Positions 61,389 through 64,000 of a stretch of 64,000 bases of DNA are shown in pieces. Source of the stretch: JASLCR01 sp964407405 (GTDB lineage Bacteria > Patescibacteriota > Saccharimonadia > Saccharimonadales > Saccharimonadaceae); the NCBI GenBank assembly GCA_964407405.1, contig CAYOVH010000001.1, positions 124,001 to 188,000 of the forward strand, read 5' to 3'. A program made the position numbers and the translations under genes. Every line of letters begins with the position of its first letter. The stretch's first letter is position 1. The notes under the pieces were generated by a model, which ran no database searches, was not told the DNA's origin, and saw nothing but the letters and a program-made list of their open reading frames with translations.

Positions 61389-61634
61389 GATCGACGACCA
61401 GCCGATGATGAAGTAGATAAATCTGTGCCTTCAGCCAAAAGCCTCTGGTGTTCAGTCTCGGACACGAGTATTCCGGCACCGTAGCTCATCGGCCGTATCG
61501 GCCGAAAAGTCCTTCTTGCGAATAACTTCGGAAGGATCAAGGGCGAGCTGGTGTATGCTCGACGAGAGTGCGCACTTGCCAAGGTCGCCACATTGACTAC
61601 TACAAGACAGCAGCTCCTCGCGTATCTTATCCAT
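61385..61634 (-). pseudogene. Small gene with a probable frameshift
   Basis: From the ATG at 61634 (TAAAAT 6 bases upstream) the frame encodes MDKIREELLSCSSQCGDLGK..., with three Cys, and stops at 61452. Near 61490 a second frame takes over with MSYGAGILVSETEHQRLLAEG..., which reads to 61385. Joined, the two give about 82 plausible residues. A one-base shift in GAGCTACGGTGCC would join them. It is either a decayed gene, a sequencing error or two small genes. Confidence 0.4.
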
Positions 61635-61660
61635 ATAGATATTTTATCAGAAAAGAAAGA

Positions 61661-61708
61661 CCCCACACACTTGTGCGAGGTCCTTCCTCTAGCATCAAAT
61701 GTGTGGGG
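61661..61708 (-). terminator. Hairpin downstream of the small Cys-containing frame
   Basis: CCCCACACA (61661-61669) pairs with TGTGTGGGG (61700-61708), with a nested GAGG/CCTC stem. The minus strand continues TCTTTCTTTTC. Confidence 0.55.
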
Positions 61709-61718
61709 TGCGGTCAGC

Positions 61719-61901
61719 TTAGCTATTGCAGACGCGTTGCGCCGGAGAACTGCTGACGTGGCAGATGAAGTCCTGACCACCTGTCACCCAGCCCGAGTAG
61801 GCCGTCTGACCCCATGTGGTCGTGTCTCCGCCGCAGCCGACGTGAACCTTGTAGGACTCGCCACCGACGTTGCTCTTGCTGTACGTCGCCTTATTATACA
61901 A
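61719..61901 (-). CDS. Possible small Cys-containing protein or gene remnant
   Basis: A 60-codon frame (TTG start) encodes a Gly-, Thr- and Ser-rich product with VGCGGDTTTWGQTAYSGWVTGGQDFICHV and three Cys. TATAAT lies within the first codons, so that start would be wrong if it is the promoter. Codon use looks coding and a terminator follows. It may be the 3' end of a lost gene or a short secreted peptide. No family is recognised. Confidence 0.3.
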   Translation of the reverse strand: MYNKATYSKSNVGGESYKVHVGCGGDTTTWGQTAYSGWVTGGQDFICHVSSSPAQRVCNS

Positions 61902-62025
61902 CCGTTATACCTCGTATTTTTATACTAACATTCCAGAGGTAGTGTCGTAAATAGATCCTTAAGAACTACTCAATCCGAGCAGGAGAATAATATCCCCATT
62001 CGCCAGTACCACTCAAATGAGCAAA

Positions 62026-63981
62026 CTACTCTTCTCGCATGTCGCGTATCGGATTACGGCGGACATTGCGCAAAAGCGGAATAACAGTGCTAAGTAAACC
62101 TGTGGCCAGGCATGCCGCAAGCAAGACCCCAAGCTGCTGCTCATCGATACCTACCAGGTGGACCTCTTTTGTCATATCGAGACCGCCAAAGTCATATTGT
62201 GCCTGTGCTGTCAGGCTCGGTGCAAATCGTTCATTGACGATATATGCCCCTGCTACACCTATACCACCTGCAAAGACAGCGACTAAAACCGACAAAATAA
62301 CGGTATACAGTACGTACACTCCTACAATATCAATGCGCTTGAAGCCAATCGCTCGAAACACTGCTGTTTCGTGGCGTCCATCTGCGATTGTGCGGCCAAT
62401 AGCGATCCACATGATCAGAGTCGCAAGAATAATGACACTAAGCATGCCATACCAAAACCACTGTGCGACCTTGGTCCGAATGTCGTCGATTGCAGCGCTA
62501 TTGCTGAACGCGAGAGATGCTTGATATGGTCGTCCAGCAGGCTTACAAGTATTGTCGTACTGTATAGTACAACTCTGCTCATCAATAAACTTCTGGGCAT
62601 CTCTGGCATTTGCAAATTCTAGGTAGCGCTGCTTGTTATCTTCGTTACCAAAGAAGTACGTTGGCTCGTAGTTGAAGAGGTCGCTGTGTTTCGCCGTAGG
62701 GGGCAGTTGCTCATACAATGTCTGAGGTATAGCTTGGCCAATACCGTTCGTTTTGAGCAGGTTATTGATGACATCATTAATGCTTCTGATCTGTTCGCCA
62801 GATTGCTCGGCTATCGGACCATTTTGTACTACTTCGGCTGGCGATATGCCTACGATGGTGAACGAGACAAAATAGCTTTTCGGTTCATCGTTTTTGCCAA
62901 ACTTTTTATCAAATACCTTTTGGTTTGCATCATTCTTCCTCTCATCGGCCGTCCGGGTGTCGCTGGCAATGCTCGGATTTTCGCATGCGGCAGGGCCTGG
63001 CAAATTATACACAAGCGACGGTTTTTGATACTCCTTCTTACCTTCGTTTGCCTTGATTTCCTTTTGCTGCTGAATCGTTTGTTGAATGAGCGCCTTTGAC
63101 CCGTCGTTACGGTAGCAGGCTTTGAATGTCAGCTTCGCGGCTTGCCTGCGTACTGATTTGAGACGTTCAAGCTTTTGGCTGGTTGAAGCCGTGTCGGGCA
63201 GTTGCTCAAATCCAAGTAGACGCTCGATTGTGTTCTGTGGCAGTATGATTGGTAATGAACCGCTGGCTGGTTTCCAGCCGCCATTGTTCGACAACATAAA
63301 CGGTTTGGTTATCTCTTGCGGCGTGAGGGTCATCTGTCCCCCATCAACAATCGGCCGCTCGTAATGTGCGTTTATCTCTGACTCATCAGACTGGTCGTAG
63401 AACTTCTCTTTACCATCTTTCAATACTTCAAGGGATGCACCGCGCGCTATCATGTAGCTTTCTGCCGCAAATACTTTGGTCGCATGATAGTGCTTGGCCG
63501 TTTCCTCAAATTGTGCGTCGTTGAACGCTGGTTTACCGCTAAACTTTTCTTTCAACAGAGTACGCACAATATCATTTTGGTCATTAATGCTCAGTCTCTC
63601 TGTCCCGTCACTTCCGAGCATATAGGGCGGCTGGTCGCTCGCTTGCGTATATGAAAGATTGAGTCGTTTCGCTTCGGCAGTTTTTTCTTTCACGAGCACT
63701 TCGTATCGCTTTTTTGCTTCAGCTATAAGATCGGCGTTCCGTAGTAGTTTACTAAGAGTGTTGGGGTCGTTCAATGACTTATTGACATTGACAATATATC
63801 GGCTTGTCAGTCCGTCTTGGCGAAATGCATCAACGCTTCTAAATGCCCCGGTCATTACAAGGGAAGCAGTGACGAGTAGGCCAAATAGCAGACTGGCAAG
63901 AAGTACGGTAATCATGGTGCGAATCTTATGGGCGCGTAACTTTGTAAGCGCCAGCAGGGTCGTATCGGTCAGCTTAATCAT
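62026..63981 (-). CDS. FtsX/MacB-like ABC transporter permease
   Basis: The 651-residue protein has an N-terminal helix (MITVLLASLLFGLLVTASLVM), a large outer domain (about 45-510) with long helices and two Cys pairs, and three C-terminal helices with FWYGMLSVIILATLIMWIAIGRTIADGRHETAVFRAIGFKRIDI, the FtsX permease signature, ending RNVRRNPIRDMREE. It would pump out or sense a wall-related or peptide substrate. The ATG overlaps the stop of the preceding gene (ATGA), probably its ATPase. Confidence 0.85.
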   Translation of the reverse strand: MIKLTDTTLLALTKLRAHKIRTMITVLLASLLFGLLVTASLVMTGAFRSVDAFRQDGLTSRYIVNVNKSLNDPNTLSKLLRNADLIAEAKKRYEVLVKEKTAEAKRLNLSYTQASDQPPYMLGSDGTERLSINDQNDIVRTLLKEKFSGKPAFNDAQFEETAKHYHATKVFAAESYMIARGASLEVLKDGKEKFYDQSDESEINAHYERPIVDGGQMTLTPQEITKPFMLSNNGGWKPASGSLPIILPQNTIERLLGFEQLPDTASTSQKLERLKSVRRQAAKLTFKACYRNDGSKALIQQTIQQQKEIKANEGKKEYQKPSLVYNLPGPAACENPSIASDTRTADERKNDANQKVFDKKFGKNDEPKSYFVSFTIVGISPAEVVQNGPIAEQSGEQIRSINDVINNLLKTNGIGQAIPQTLYEQLPPTAKHSDLFNYEPTYFFGNEDNKQRYLEFANARDAQKFIDEQSCTIQYDNTCKPAGRPYQASLAFSNSAAIDDIRTKVAQWFWYGMLSVIILATLIMWIAIGRTIADGRHETAVFRAIGFKRIDIVGVYVLYTVILSVLVAVFAGGIGVAGAYIVNERFAPSLTAQAQYDFGGLDMTKEVHLVGIDEQQLGVLLAACLATGLLSTVIPLLRNVRRNPIRDMREE

Positions 63982-64000
63982 ACGATTACCCCGTCTTTGA
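63978..64000 (-). CDS. C-terminal codons of a gene upstream of the permease, probably its ABC ATPase
   Basis: The last codons read K-D-G-V-I-V-stop, which suits the end of an ABC transporter ATPase, and the TGA overlaps the permease ATG by ATGA. Only seven codons are visible, so the identity rests on context. Confidence 0.45.

Noticed and set aside
1..64000. CRISPR array
   Set aside because: No regularly spaced repeat set was seen; the repeats present are inverted or single pairs.
1..64000. Recoded stop codon (TGA read as an amino acid, as in some Patescibacteria)
   Set aside because: Well-supported genes end at TGA with normal family lengths, and several ATGA overlaps use TGA as a true stop.

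Overview
The window most likely comes from a Patescibacteria / Candidatus Saccharibacteria (TM7) type chromosome of moderate GC, interrupted by about 18.6 kb of visibly GC-rich DNA with actinobacterial gene families. The lineage call is an inference. It rests on the replication-origin neighbourhood (jag-yidC-rnpA-rpmH / dnaA-dnaN), a reduced type IV secretion system (T4SS) with many small VirB2-like pilins, FemX- and MurE-type wall genes, and start codons that often sit 6-9 bases after a -10 box. Stop codons follow the standard code.

Layout. 1-5359: end of a glycosyltransferase, then jag, yidC, rnpA and rpmH on the minus strand, the probable origin with DnaA boxes, and dnaA and dnaN on the plus strand. 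5364-23902 (minus strand): a T4SS cluster with a VirB4 ATPase, a TraC-like partner, a PrgI-type protein, two large VirB6-like channel proteins and two very large secreted multidomain enzymes. One enzyme carries a GH43 glycosidase, an SGNH esterase, a lysozyme-like domain and a CHAP domain; the other carries a DNase I-like EEP nuclease and an M23 peptidase. 24000-26380 (plus strand): six tandem VirB2-like pilin genes. 26486-27879: hsp20, comF and tRNA-Ser(UGA).

27870-46462: a GC-rich integrative element bounded by an imperfect direct repeat, CTCTCC(G/A)CCAAG, whose left copy is the 3' end of tRNA-Ser. Its minus-strand transfer module holds a large serine recombinase, a replication-relaxation protein, a VirD4/TraD-like coupling ATPase, an MT-A70 methyltransferase and several short translationally coupled genes. 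The cargo to the right holds a lipoprotein operon, two XRE regulators, a TIR-domain protein, Lsr2, a ParB-like protein coupled to a D12 adenine methylase, a DUF6907-like protein, an HEPN-like protein and an HTH protein. Lsr2, DUF6907 and the replication-relaxation family point to an actinobacterial source, which would fit transfer from an actinobacterial host to its epibiont.

46482-64000: chromosomal genes resume with a seventh pilin, pyrF and pyrE, three more tRNAs (Ser-GCU, Arg-GCG, Ser-CGA), membrane and hypothetical proteins, a secreted or anchored metallophosphoesterase, a HIT protein, rlmH, valS, a FemX-like transferase, tsaD, a MurE-like ligase, an FtsX-like permease and the last codons of its probable ABC ATPase.

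How the parts may work together (inference): the T4SS and pilins could contact another cell while the two modular enzymes open its envelope. The GH43 domain would suit an arabinan-containing wall such as that of mycolic-acid Actinobacteria. The actinobacterial element in tRNA-Ser would then be a trace of gene flow in the opposite direction.
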